A stretch of DNA of 5,478 bases from Halomonas sp. (GTDB lineage Bacteria > Pseudomonadota > Gammaproteobacteria > Pseudomonadales > Oleiphilaceae), in the NCBI GenBank assembly GCA_007135745.1, contig SLIH01000049.1, forward strand, positions 1 through 5,478. The letters are read 5' to 3'. A program made the position numbers and the translations under genes. The notes beneath the pieces are model-generated. The model was given only the letters and a program-made list of their open reading frames with translations. It ran no database searches and had not been told where the DNA came from. Positions 1-5,478 of the stretch are shown here, one piece after another; the first letter of the stretch is position 1, and every line of letters begins with the position of its first letter.

Positions 1-209
1 GGAACAGCCTGGAGAAAGCGCAGGCTTACGAACTGCAACTGGCACGGGATCCGGATTTCGAAGAAATTGCCCAGGAGCTGGAGACTTCCGAGACCAATGC
101 ACGGCTTCAGCTCAGGCCAGGCGAAACCTACCACATCCGCGTCCGGGGTGTTGCCGAATATCCGCTCACGAGTGAGTGGGGTTCCAGCCGCGAACTGAAA
201 CTGGAATGA
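1..209 (+). CDS. C-terminal fragment of an envelope protein with an FN3-like tail (FecR/LysM-type), 5' end outside window
   Basis: This is an open frame entering from the left edge (first full codon at position 3) and ending in TGA at 207-209, giving 68 visible residues. The fragment reads YELQLARDPDFEEIAQ, then RLQLRPGETYHIRVRGV, then SEWGSS and a short charged end. This is the typical last half of the fibronectin-III-like domain that ends many periplasmic FecR-domain proteins: a strand with YxLQxA, a PGxTYxxRVRG strand, then a W-containing strand. Such proteins are often encoded directly upstream of CHASE2-domain kinases or cyclases, which is the arrangement here. The FecR and LysM parts would lie outside the window, so they are inferred from family knowledge and neighbourhood and are not seen. 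A different protein carrying an FN3 tail remains possible. The coding assignment is solid; the family name is moderate. Confidence 0.72.
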   Translation, partial: NSLEKAQAYELQLARDPDFEEIAQELETSETNARLQLRPGETYHIRVRGVAEYPLTSEWGSSRELKLE

Positions 210-234
210 CCCGTTCCTCCCCTTCTGCTATAAG
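206..234 (+). promoter_or_regulatory. Possible sigma70-type internal promoter ahead of the CHASE2 kinase gene
   Basis: ATGACC (206-211, 4 of 6 matches to TTGACA) is followed by a 17-base spacer and TATAAG (229-234, 5 of 6 matches to TATAAT). A TG dinucleotide one base before the -10 gives an extended -10 (TGCTATAAG). Transcription would start near 241 and leave a leader of about 25 bases containing the ribosome binding site of the kinase gene. The -35 overlaps the stop codon of the upstream gene. The match is by eye only, so the kinase may instead rely on readthrough from upstream. Confidence 0.33.
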
Positions 235-253
235 AAAGGGCATCTGATGTGGC

Positions 254-258
254 AAGGA
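254..258 (+). promoter_or_regulatory. Ribosome binding site of the CHASE2 kinase gene
   Basis: AAGGA lies 7 bases before the ATG at 266 and fixes that start. Two other nearby ATGs (247 and 259) are in a different frame and lack comparable spacing to this element. Confidence 0.7.
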
Positions 259-265
259 ATGATCC

Positions 266-2872
266 ATGCGCTCAAGCGCCCTTTTTCCCTCGCAACGGCT
301 GGCACGCTGGCACCTGACGGTGCCCCTGGCACTGTTTCTGGTGATCCTTGCCGCAACGCCACTGACTCAGCGTATTGACCTCTGGTTCTATGATGCGCTG
401 ATCACACGGGCGCCGCTGGCTCCGGCGGACGACCTGCTGCTGGTGGCGATTGACGAGAAATCCCTGGAAGCGCTGGGCCGCTGGCCCTGGCCCAGAAGCT
501 ATCACGCCCAACTGATCGAACAGCTGAACGAAGCCGGAAGCGGGCCCATCGCCATCGATATTCTGTTTACCGAACCTTCGCAAAATGCTGCCGATGACCG
601 CCGTCTTGCCCGAGCCATGGCGGAACATGGCCAGGTCATCCTTCCCGTCCATATCTTTCCCGCCGGCGAAGGCAGCCCGCTTCGCGAGTTCCTGCCGACC
701 GCACCCCTGACCCGGGCAGCTGCAGCTCTGGGGCATGTCCATGTGGAACTGGACGAAGACGGACTGGCACGGGGTTTTTACCGTCGCGAGGGGCTGGGTG
801 AAGCCCTCTGGCCCAGTCTCGCCGATGCTACGGCCCAGCAGGCCGGCCACGAACTTCCTGCCATGCGGGAGCCCCGAGCGTCAGTGCCGTCCGCGTTCGT
901 GAATGTGCGTGAACAGCACGTGCGCATTCCGTTTGCGGGCACGGGCGCACCACTGCCTCGCGTCTCCTATGTGGACATTATCGAAAACCGGGTACCCGCC
1001 GAGGAACTTCGGGGGCGCGTTATCATGGTTGGGGCGACTGCCGCCGGCTTTGGCGACCTGTTGCCAACCCCGGTATCCGGTCGGGCCCATCCGCTCAACG
1101 GGGTAGAGTTCCATGCCAACGCCTATTCCGCGCTGGTCCAGGATCGTCTGATCCGCCCTACTCAACTGTGGCCGGTGCTTCTTCTGGGTGCGTTGGCCAT
1201 CGTTATCATCAGTTGGCAATTCCCCCGCATGCGGGCCATTCGCACCTTCTGGCTTGCGACGGCACTGACTCTGCTTCCCGTTGGCCTGTCCTGGATTCTG
1301 TTACGGACCACCTCTCTCTGGCTGCCTCCAGCGGCCCCGGCACTGACCGCCGTCATTGCCTTTCCGCTCTGGACCACCGAGCGCCTGGCGCTGCTCAGTC
1401 GCTTTCTCAACCGTCAGCTTGACGCTCTGGGTCGCGAGCCCCGTGTGACGGTGGGCCGCCCCGAAGGCCAACCTCCGGCGCAGTTGCTTGCCCACCTGGC
1501 CGAGCTTACCGGCGCCACTGACACCTGGCTGGTTACCGACGGGGTACCCGTCAGAGGCCAGGTGCCAGAGCACCCCTATATGCCCGGACACAGCCCCCAG
1601 CCCGGCAAATGGAAGCACGAAAGAAACCGCAGCTGGATTCGCTTCCACCGCCACGGCCATTGGCATGAAATCGGGCTTTACTGGCCCAGCAGCGGGCCCT
1701 CTGAGGCCTGCACGGGCTACCTGAACCGATTGCGGTTACACAGCGGTTCAGCAGAACCCATCATCCAGCGCAGCGGGGAGCGCCTGTCGCGAAGAATCGA
1801 GGAGGTCAGCGAGGCCACCAATGCGCTCGCCAGCATGCGGCAGTTCATCGGTACCGGATTCGAACGCATGCCCGATGGCGTCGTGGTTACGGACGCCCTT
1901 GGCGTTATACGCTTCACCAACGCGCACGTGGCGGAGTGGTTTGCCATGCCCAGGGAAAGCCTGATCGGCATGCCACTGCTGCGTCTGCTTGAGAACACCG
2001 GATCGGACGATGACGATGCGCCCCGCAGCTCCTGGCAGGACCGTATCATTTCCACCCTGCGCCAGGGCGCTACCCAGTCAATCGGCTATCGGGTCGGTCA
2101 GCGGGATCTGCTCATACACCTGGCGCCCTTCACGCTGCCGGATCACTATCATTACGGCGCCATTGCCAACTTCGCCGATATAACCGATCTGCGAGAGCGC
2201 CAGCGTCAGTACCGGGAAGCCATAGACTTCATATCCCACGACATGCGCTCTCCGCTGGTATCCCAACTGGCGCTGCTGGACCAGCTGAAACGCTCCCAGA
2301 GAACCGTAGAGCCGCAGGACCTGGATCAGATCGCCCGTCTGGCCCGTCGCAGTTATCAGTTGGCGGAGGAGTTTGTGCAGCTTGCCCGGGCGGAACAGCT
2401 CACTGAAAAGCGCTTCTACGAATGCGAACTATTAACCATTGCAGAAAACGCAGTCGACGCGGTACAGGAACAGGCCCACGCAAACCGGATCATGATTCGT
2501 CTTGAGGGGGAGGAAAACCTCTGGTTGTTTGGAAATGCGGAACTGCTGGAGCGGGCAGTGATCAACCTTCTCACCAATGCGATTCAGTACAGCCCCGGGG
2601 ACACTGAAGTCGCTGTGCATGTGCGCAGGGCAAACGACCGAGCCGTGCTGAGCGTAAGCGATCAGGGGCCCGGCATTGCCCCCGAGGATCAACCCCAGGT
2701 ATTCAAGCGCTTCCGGCGCCAGAAGGATGTGGAATTAAGTGGTAAGCATGGTGCCGGTCTGGGACTGACCTTTGTGCGAACGGTGGCGGAAAAACACCGG
2801 GGTGCGGTCGATCTGACCAGCACCCCGGGCCGTGGCTCTACATTCAGGCTTTATCTTCCGCTGGAAGGGTGA
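266..2872 (+). CDS. CHASE2-PAS transmembrane sensor histidine kinase
   Basis: This 868-residue inner-membrane sensor kinase should autophosphorylate in response to an extracytoplasmic signal. Residues 17-33 form a first membrane segment. Residues 36-295 are CHASE2, with IDLWFYDAL, VAIDEKSLEALGRWPWPR and GRVIMVGATA. Three membrane segments follow (about 301-317, 327-347, 350-370), the usual CHASE2 topology. Residues 385-500 match no domain I can name and are rich in Trp and His. A PAS domain spans about 526-642 (MPDGVVVTDALGVIRFTNA). HisKA begins near 647, with phospho-acceptor His658 in FISHDMRSPL. HATPase_c has its N box at 762-776 (Asn767, Asn771), G1 DQGPGI at 799-804, F box FKRF at 813-816 and G2 GAGLGL at 829-834, so it should be active. 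There is no receiver or Hpt domain and no response regulator in the window, so the partner is unknown. The start is supported by AAGGA at 254-258. The short 56-base gap to the FN3-tailed gene suggests an operon. Confidence 0.95.
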   Translation: MRSSALFPSQRLARWHLTVPLALFLVILAATPLTQRIDLWFYDALITRAPLAPADDLLLVAIDEKSLEALGRWPWPRSYHAQLIEQLNEAGSGPIAIDILFTEPSQNAADDRRLARAMAEHGQVILPVHIFPAGEGSPLREFLPTAPLTRAAAALGHVHVELDEDGLARGFYRREGLGEALWPSLADATAQQAGHELPAMREPRASVPSAFVNVREQHVRIPFAGTGAPLPRVSYVDIIENRVPAEELRGRVIMVGATAAGFGDLLPTPVSGRAHPLNGVEFHANAYSALVQDRLIRPTQLWPVLLLGALAIVIISWQFPRMRAIRTFWLATALTLLPVGLSWILLRTTSLWLPPAAPALTAVIAFPLWTTERLALLSRFLNRQLDALGREPRVTVGRPEGQPPAQLLAHLAELTGATDTWLVTDGVPVRGQVPEHPYMPGHSPQPGKWKHERNRSWIRFHRHGHWHEIGLYWPSSGPSEACTGYLNRLRLHSGSAEPIIQRSGERLSRRIEEVSEATNALASMRQFIGTGFERMPDGVVVTDALGVIRFTNAHVAEWFAMPRESLIGMPLLRLLENTGSDDDDAPRSSWQDRIISTLRQGATQSIGYRVGQRDLLIHLAPFTLPDHYHYGAIANFADITDLRERQRQYREAIDFISHDMRSPLVSQLALLDQLKRSQRTVEPQDLDQIARLARRSYQLAEEFVQLARAEQLTEKRFYECELLTIAENAVDAVQEQAHANRIMIRLEGEENLWLFGNAELLERAVINLLTNAIQYSPGDTEVAVHVRRANDRAVLSVSDQGPGIAPEDQPQVFKRFRRQKDVELSGKHGAGLGLTFVRTVAEKHRGAVDLTSTPGRGSTFRLYLPLEG

Positions 2873-2876
2873 AGCA

Positions 2877-3305
2877 TCATATGGTTTTGTTGACCGGGTC
2901 CGCCCTGCGGCTGACGTTGCCATCCGTATCCACGGTCTGAACAGAGAAATACCAGTCACCCTTTTCCAGATCCTCAACCCTGTATTCCATGTCCTGACAG
3001 GAGGCGCAGCTCACTTCAGTGGTTTGTTCGAGTTTTTGGGGATCCTGACCCCAGCGCACCAGATAGTGGGAAATCTCACCGTCCTTCAGGGAATCCCCGT
3101 TCTCACGCTGCACGGGTGCCTGCCAGGTCAACTGCGCGAAGTTCCCTGATTCCGAGGTCGCACCCTGACCGTTTCCATCCTCAACCTCTGCGGTTTCCTG
3201 GTCACTGCCGGACTCGCCGCGTGCGAGACTTGAATCGCCGTCGTCCTCACACCCCACGAGGAAGAGACTGGCGACAAGCAGAACCCAGAGCGGTTGTCTA
3301 AACAT
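2877..3305 (-). CDS. Small lipoprotein with an FN3-like domain
   Basis: From the ATG at 3305 this encodes 142 residues. MFRQPLW plus a hydrophobic run ends in the lipobox LVGC, so Cys19 should be lipidated. The +2 residue is Glu rather than Asp, which by the enterobacterial Lol rule predicts the outer membrane. Residues 20-53 are an acidic, Gly/Ser-rich linker. Residues 54-140 look like a single fibronectin-III domain: FAQLTWQAP, ISHYLVRWG, then YRVEDLEKGDWYFSVQTVD and DGNVS. It contains a CASC pair (Cys100, Cys103), unusual for FN3. In-frame ATGs at 3326, 3341 and 3350 are possible. I prefer 3305 because it gives the most canonical lipoprotein signal peptide, though no start has a good Shine-Dalgarno. 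The stop lies 4 bases from the convergent kinase stop. The binding partner is unknown; a scaffold or envelope-binding role is inference only. Confidence 0.85.
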   Translation of the reverse strand: MFRQPLWVLLVASLFLVGCEDDGDSSLARGESGSDQETAEVEDGNGQGATSESGNFAQLTWQAPVQRENGDSLKDGEISHYLVRWGQDPQKLEQTTEVSCASCQDMEYRVEDLEKGDWYFSVQTVDTDGNVSRRADPVNKTI

Positions 3306-3492
3306 TTTACTGGCGGGATATGACATCTTTTTGCACCACATTATTGACATCTCAGGTGCAATGCTACCGACCAGAATTGTAAAAGTGTGTTTAATACGAC
3401 GTTGTTTTGCTACAGACTACGTCAGCTGTTTGACGCCGATGAGCAGGGAACGAAAAACTGGGCTTGCGGGAAAGGCGTGCTATTCTTGGGGT
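3306..3492. promoter_or_regulatory. AT-rich divergent intergenic region between lipoprotein and GNAT genes
   Basis: This 187-base region separates two divergent genes and is visibly richer in A+T than its flanks, especially at 3330-3415, as expected for promoters. On the minus strand, AATAAT (3345-3340) and TACAAT (3381-3376) each match 5 of 6 bases of a -10 but lack a good -35 at 16-18 bases. On the plus strand, TTGACA is perfect at 3344-3349 but has no -10 at the right distance. The frame upstream of the GNAT start stays open from 3331, but its translation has no recognisable domain. I therefore treat this region as non-coding regulatory sequence without pinning down a promoter. Confidence 0.4.
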
Positions 3493-4008
3493 ATGTTCGC
3501 CTCATCAACGATTACCCCCGTCACGCGCTTTCGCCGCTTTGATGCCAACGGCGACCTGACACCGTTGCTTGACGTCTATGAGCGCGCCATCGGTGGCCTC
3601 GATCCTCACCTGTATTCACACGCTCAACGTCAGGCCTGGCGCCACTGGGGTGATGATACAGGCAAGGCACTGCACTGCCTGAACCGAGGGCTGACTGTTG
3701 TGGCATTGCAGGGGGACAGGCTCGCCGGCTTTGCCCAGCTGTACCCCTACAACCTGATCAATATGCTGTATGTAGCCCCCGAGCACAGCCGGCAGGGGAT
3801 CGGCACACAGCTGGTGTTCAAACTCGAAAAAGTCGCCAGACGCCGGGGAGTCGAAGTTCTTGAGACAAGAGCAAGCCACGCCTCGCGGCGCGTCTTTTCA
3901 AGATGCGGCTTTCAGCTGACAGGCAGTGACGTTGTGCACGCCGGCGGGGTCGCCATAGCGCGCAACCTGATGATCAAGACACTGCAAAGTGATCCGAAAG
4001 ACGCCTGA
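3493..4008 (+). CDS. GNAT family N-acetyltransferase (YafP-like)
   Basis: A 171-residue acetyl-CoA-dependent N-acetyltransferase, substrate unknown, presumably cytoplasmic. After a first strand (VTRFRRFD) and two helices with the family-typical SHAQRQAWRHW, it has LAGFAQLYPYNLINMLYVAP and then motif A. There the acetyl-CoA pyrophosphate loop RQGIGT lies at about residues 100-105. Motif B (ASHASRRVFSRCGF, about 127-140) and a terminal strand (GGVAIARNLMIKTL) follow. Length and layout fit the YafP-like GNAT group. The frame is open back to an ATG at 3331, but the extra 54 residues lack family similarity and cover the AT-rich intergenic region. I start at 3493, where the GNAT fold begins; no convincing Shine-Dalgarno precedes it. 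It is a single gene, divergent from the lipoprotein and convergent with rmuC. Confidence 0.9.
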   Translation: MFASSTITPVTRFRRFDANGDLTPLLDVYERAIGGLDPHLYSHAQRQAWRHWGDDTGKALHCLNRGLTVVALQGDRLAGFAQLYPYNLINMLYVAPEHSRQGIGTQLVFKLEKVARRRGVEVLETRASHASRRVFSRCGFQLTGSDVVHAGGVAIARNLMIKTLQSDPKDA

Positions 4009-4033
4009 TAACGCCTTGCAGATTCATCCCACA

Positions 4034-4189
4034 TCAGTCAACGATTATGGTGTTGTCCACGGGCTCATCCTCACCGTCATCACGGCAGGGCACGCAGCGG
4101 GAAATTGCAGGAATCATCTGAAATGAAGCGAAAAAAGGGCGGGGAAGAACGGATGACCGGTTTACAGCCTGAATCAGTGTCATCTTCAT
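4034..4189 (-). CDS. Doubtful small ORF, 51 residues, possibly the remnant of a frameshifted gene
   Basis: I do not recognise this protein. It begins MKMTLIQAVNRSS and ends with a CVPC pair followed by an acidic tail (DDGEDEPVDNTIIVD). Third codon positions are clearly richer in G+C over its last 21 codons than in its first half, so only the C-terminal half looks coding. An overlapping minus-strand frame (4295-4080) gives another plausible stretch, QTQALVYEDDTDSGCKPV, upstream. The two frames could be joined across the T6 run at 4131-4136 (read on the minus strand), which would mean a broken or frameshifted gene of roughly 75-90 residues. There is no good ribosome binding site for any start. 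It could equally be non-coding sequence. Confidence 0.17.
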   Translation of the reverse strand: MKMTLIQAVNRSSVLPRPFFASFQMIPAISRCVPCRDDGEDEPVDNTIIVD

Positions 4190-4260
4190 AGACCAGCGCC
4201 TGTGTTTGTTCCTGGAATGTCCGGACCGCACCCGAGACGCCAGTGCAGGCCCTGTTCATG

Positions 4261-4315
4261 GCAAAAGGGGCCAAATGCCCGATGCCTGAAGGCATTGTAA
4301 TGGGGGATTTCAGGC
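4261..4315 (-). terminator. Overlapping inverted repeats downstream of rmuC, possible weak terminator
   Basis: Reading the minus strand after the rmuC stop, three stems can form. GCCTGAA/TTCAGGC has 7-base perfect arms (4315-4309 with 4290-4284). CAATGCC-TTCA-GGCATCG is a tight hairpin with one G-U pair (4297-4280). GGGC-ATTTG-GCCC is a short stem (4280-4268) followed by one C and then TTTT (4266-4263). The first two are mutually exclusive because they share bases 4284-4290. The T run is short, so intrinsic termination is plausible but weak. The position, 35-90 bases after the rmuC stop, fits a terminator. Confidence 0.35.
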
Positions 4316-4349
4316 GACTGCTGTGAACCGCTTGGCAAAGATGGTGCAG

Positions 4350-5478
4350 TTAATCGCCCTCTTTCGGTGCATCAACCGATTCTTCCGACGGGATCTCAAT
4401 TCCCTCATCGCCGGAATCGTGCTCGGCCTGCTCCACAACACCGCGCGGCAACTCTTTCTTGACCCGGACCCCGAGCTCCACAAAGCGCCTTGCCTGAGAG
4501 ATCAGATTCCCCTTGCCACGTGTCAGGCTGGTCATGGCGCTGTCGTAACTCTTGTGCACTGTGTCCAACTGCCGGCCCATGGCCTCCATGTGTTCAACAA
4601 AAACTCGCAGTTTGTCATGAACCGCGGAGGCTCGATCCGCAATGGCCCGGGCATTCTGGCTCTGCCGCTCGTAACGCCAGATGTTCTCGATGGTACGGAG
4701 AGTGGCCAGCAGGGTCGTTGGCGTGACCACCACAACCTTTTTCTCGAAGGCTTCAGCAAAGAGCCCTTCGTCGTGCTCAAAAGCGGCAATGAACGCCGGC
4801 TCTATGGGCATGAACAGAAGCACGAAATCCGGTGAATGGATGCCGTGCAGGTGGCTGTAGTCCTTTTCGCTCAGATCCCGTATGTGCTGGCGCACCGCAT
4901 CCACATGCTCGCGCAGTGCACGCTCACGCTCCTCGTCGGAATCGGCCACGACCGAGGCCTGGTAAGCCGCCATGGAGACCTTGGAGTCGATGATGACATT
5001 ACGCTGATCCGGCAGATGAACCACCACATCCGGGCGCAGTTGCTGACCGCCCTCGTTTCGGTAGGTGGTCTGTGTCTCGTACTCAATACCCTTGCGCAGG
5101 CCGGACTGTTCCAGAACCCGCTCCAGAATCAGCTCCCCCCAGTTGCCCTGCTTCTTCTTGTCGCCCTTGAGCGCCCGCGTCAGGTTCGAAGCCTCTTCCG
5201 TGATCTCAATGTTGCGCTTCTGGAGCTCGTGGATCTGACTGCGCAGCGCTTCGCGATCACGCGTATCGTTGCTGTAAACATCATCCACACGTTTGCGGAA
5301 TTCCTTGAGCTGATCCCGAAAGGGATCAAGCAGGTTGTTAAGGTTGGTGCGGTTCTGTTCCGTAAAGCGCTCGCTCTTCTGCTCGAAAATCTTATTGGCA
5401 AGGTTCTCGAACTCCTCGCGCAGGGCCTCCCGGTTCTTTTCCAGCGCTTCGAGCTTCTCCTTGTGCGCTCGCTTCTCC
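4350..5478 (-). CDS. rmuC: RmuC-family predicted nuclease (DNA recombination protein RmuC), N-terminus outside window
   Basis: The open frame enters from the right edge and ends in TAA at 4352-4350, giving 375 visible residues. RmuC proteins are usually about 450-500 residues with an N-terminal membrane anchor, so only the anchor and some coiled coil should be missing. Visible residues 1-105 are a charged coiled coil (LANKIFEQKSERF, LDPFRDQLKEFRKRV). The core follows: GNWGELILERVLEQSGL (from about 111), RPDVVVHLPD (Asp150), IIDSKVS (Asp164, Lys166), LLFMPIEPAF (about 220-229) and TPTTLLATLRTI (252-263), all hallmarks of the family. The E/D...DxK arrangement fits a PD-(D/E)XK-type nuclease fold. 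The last 30 or so residues are acidic and variable. In E. coli, RmuC limits inversions at short inverted repeats; the same role here is by homology. The GTG at 5288 is internal and not the true start. Confidence 0.95.
   Translation of the reverse strand, partial: EKRAHKEKLEALEKNREALREEFENLANKIFEQKSERFTEQNRTNLNNLLDPFRDQLKEFRKRVDDVYSNDTRDREALRSQIHELQKRNIEITEEASNLTRALKGDKKKQGNWGELILERVLEQSGLRKGIEYETQTTYRNEGGQQLRPDVVVHLPDQRNVIIDSKVSMAAYQASVVADSDEERERALREHVDAVRQHIRDLSEKDYSHLHGIHSPDFVLLFMPIEPAFIAAFEHDEGLFAEAFEKKVVVVTPTTLLATLRTIENIWRYERQSQNARAIADRASAVHDKLRVFVEHMEAMGRQLDTVHKSYDSAMTSLTRGKGNLISQARRFVELGVRVKKELPRGVVEQAEHDSGDEGIEIPSEESVDAPKEGD

Larger units (their letters stand above)
4009..4349. other. 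341-base convergent intergenic region with no assured gene
   Basis: This lies between the GNAT stop and the rmuC stop, which converge. Several frames stay open for 45-70 codons on both strands, as expected by chance at this G+C, and none has a strong Shine-Dalgarno or a recognisable domain. The most protein-like reading is on the minus strand (4189-4034), listed separately. The right part (4261-4315) holds overlapping inverted repeats that may end rmuC transcription. I see no tRNA, insertion sequence end or tandem repeat here. Confidence 0.6.

Noticed and set aside
272..850. Minus-strand open frame (192 codons) opposite the kinase N-terminus
   Set aside because: It is a shadow of the CHASE2 coding frame caused by high third-position G+C; its translation is Gln/Gly/Arg-rich with no domain.
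2832..3149. Plus-strand open frame (105 codons) spanning the kinase end and the lipoprotein gene
   Set aside because: It is antisense to the lipoprotein's FN3 domain and out of frame with the kinase end, with no recognisable protein features.
3344..3349. Perfect TTGACA hexamer on the plus strand, a candidate -35 for the GNAT gene
   Set aside because: With a 16-18 base spacer the -10 position reads ACCGAC-like sequence, far from TATAAT, so it is not called as a promoter.
3398..3423. GACGT...ACGTC inverted repeat in the divergent region as an operator
   Set aside because: The arms are only 5 bases with a 16-base gap, easily expected by chance, and no regulator gene is nearby.
4323..4835. Long plus-strand open frame (170 codons)
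   Set aside because: It lies antisense to the C-terminal half of rmuC, whose minus-strand product has unmistakable family motifs. The plus-strand translation has no domain and no ribosome binding site.
5286..5288. GTG at 5288 as the start of rmuC
   Set aside because: The frame stays open to the window edge and the upstream translation is a typical RmuC coiled coil, so the GTG is an internal Val codon.

Overview
This looks like a piece of gammaproteobacterial chromosome, most plausibly Marinobacter or a close marine relative. That is an inference from moderately high G+C, the style of the proteins (an FN3-type FecR tail beside a CHASE2 kinase, an outer-membrane-type lipoprotein, RmuC) and the compact gene layout. 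No rRNA or clade-specific marker is present to prove it. I see no mobile element, CRISPR array, tRNA or rRNA.

Layout: (1) Positions 1-209, plus strand, hold the C-terminal tail of an envelope protein with a fibronectin-III-like end, typical of FecR/LysM-type proteins. (2) After a 56-base gap containing a possible internal promoter comes 266-2872, plus strand, a large membrane histidine kinase: one membrane segment, an extracytoplasmic CHASE2 domain, three membrane segments, an unassigned cytoplasmic region, PAS, HisKA and HATPase_c. (3) Four bases beyond its stop, on the minus strand, is a small lipoprotein (2877-3305) with an acidic linker and one FN3-like domain. (4) An AT-rich divergent region (3306-3492) separates it from a plus-strand GNAT acetyltransferase (3493-4008). 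(5) A 341-base convergent intergenic stretch (4009-4349) holds overlapping inverted repeats and at best a doubtful small ORF. (6) From 4350 to the window edge, minus strand, lies rmuC, with its N-terminus cut off by the window.

How the genes relate: the FecR/FN3 protein and the CHASE2 kinase are probably co-transcribed and may form one envelope-sensing unit. No response regulator lies in the window, so the output is unknown. The lipoprotein could act in the same envelope compartment, but its opposite orientation gives no operon evidence. GNAT and RmuC appear to be ordinary stand-alone chromosomal genes. I found no convincing undescribed system. The items most worth a second look are the unassigned His-rich kinase region, the CxxC in the lipoprotein's FN3 domain, and the 4009-4349 gap.
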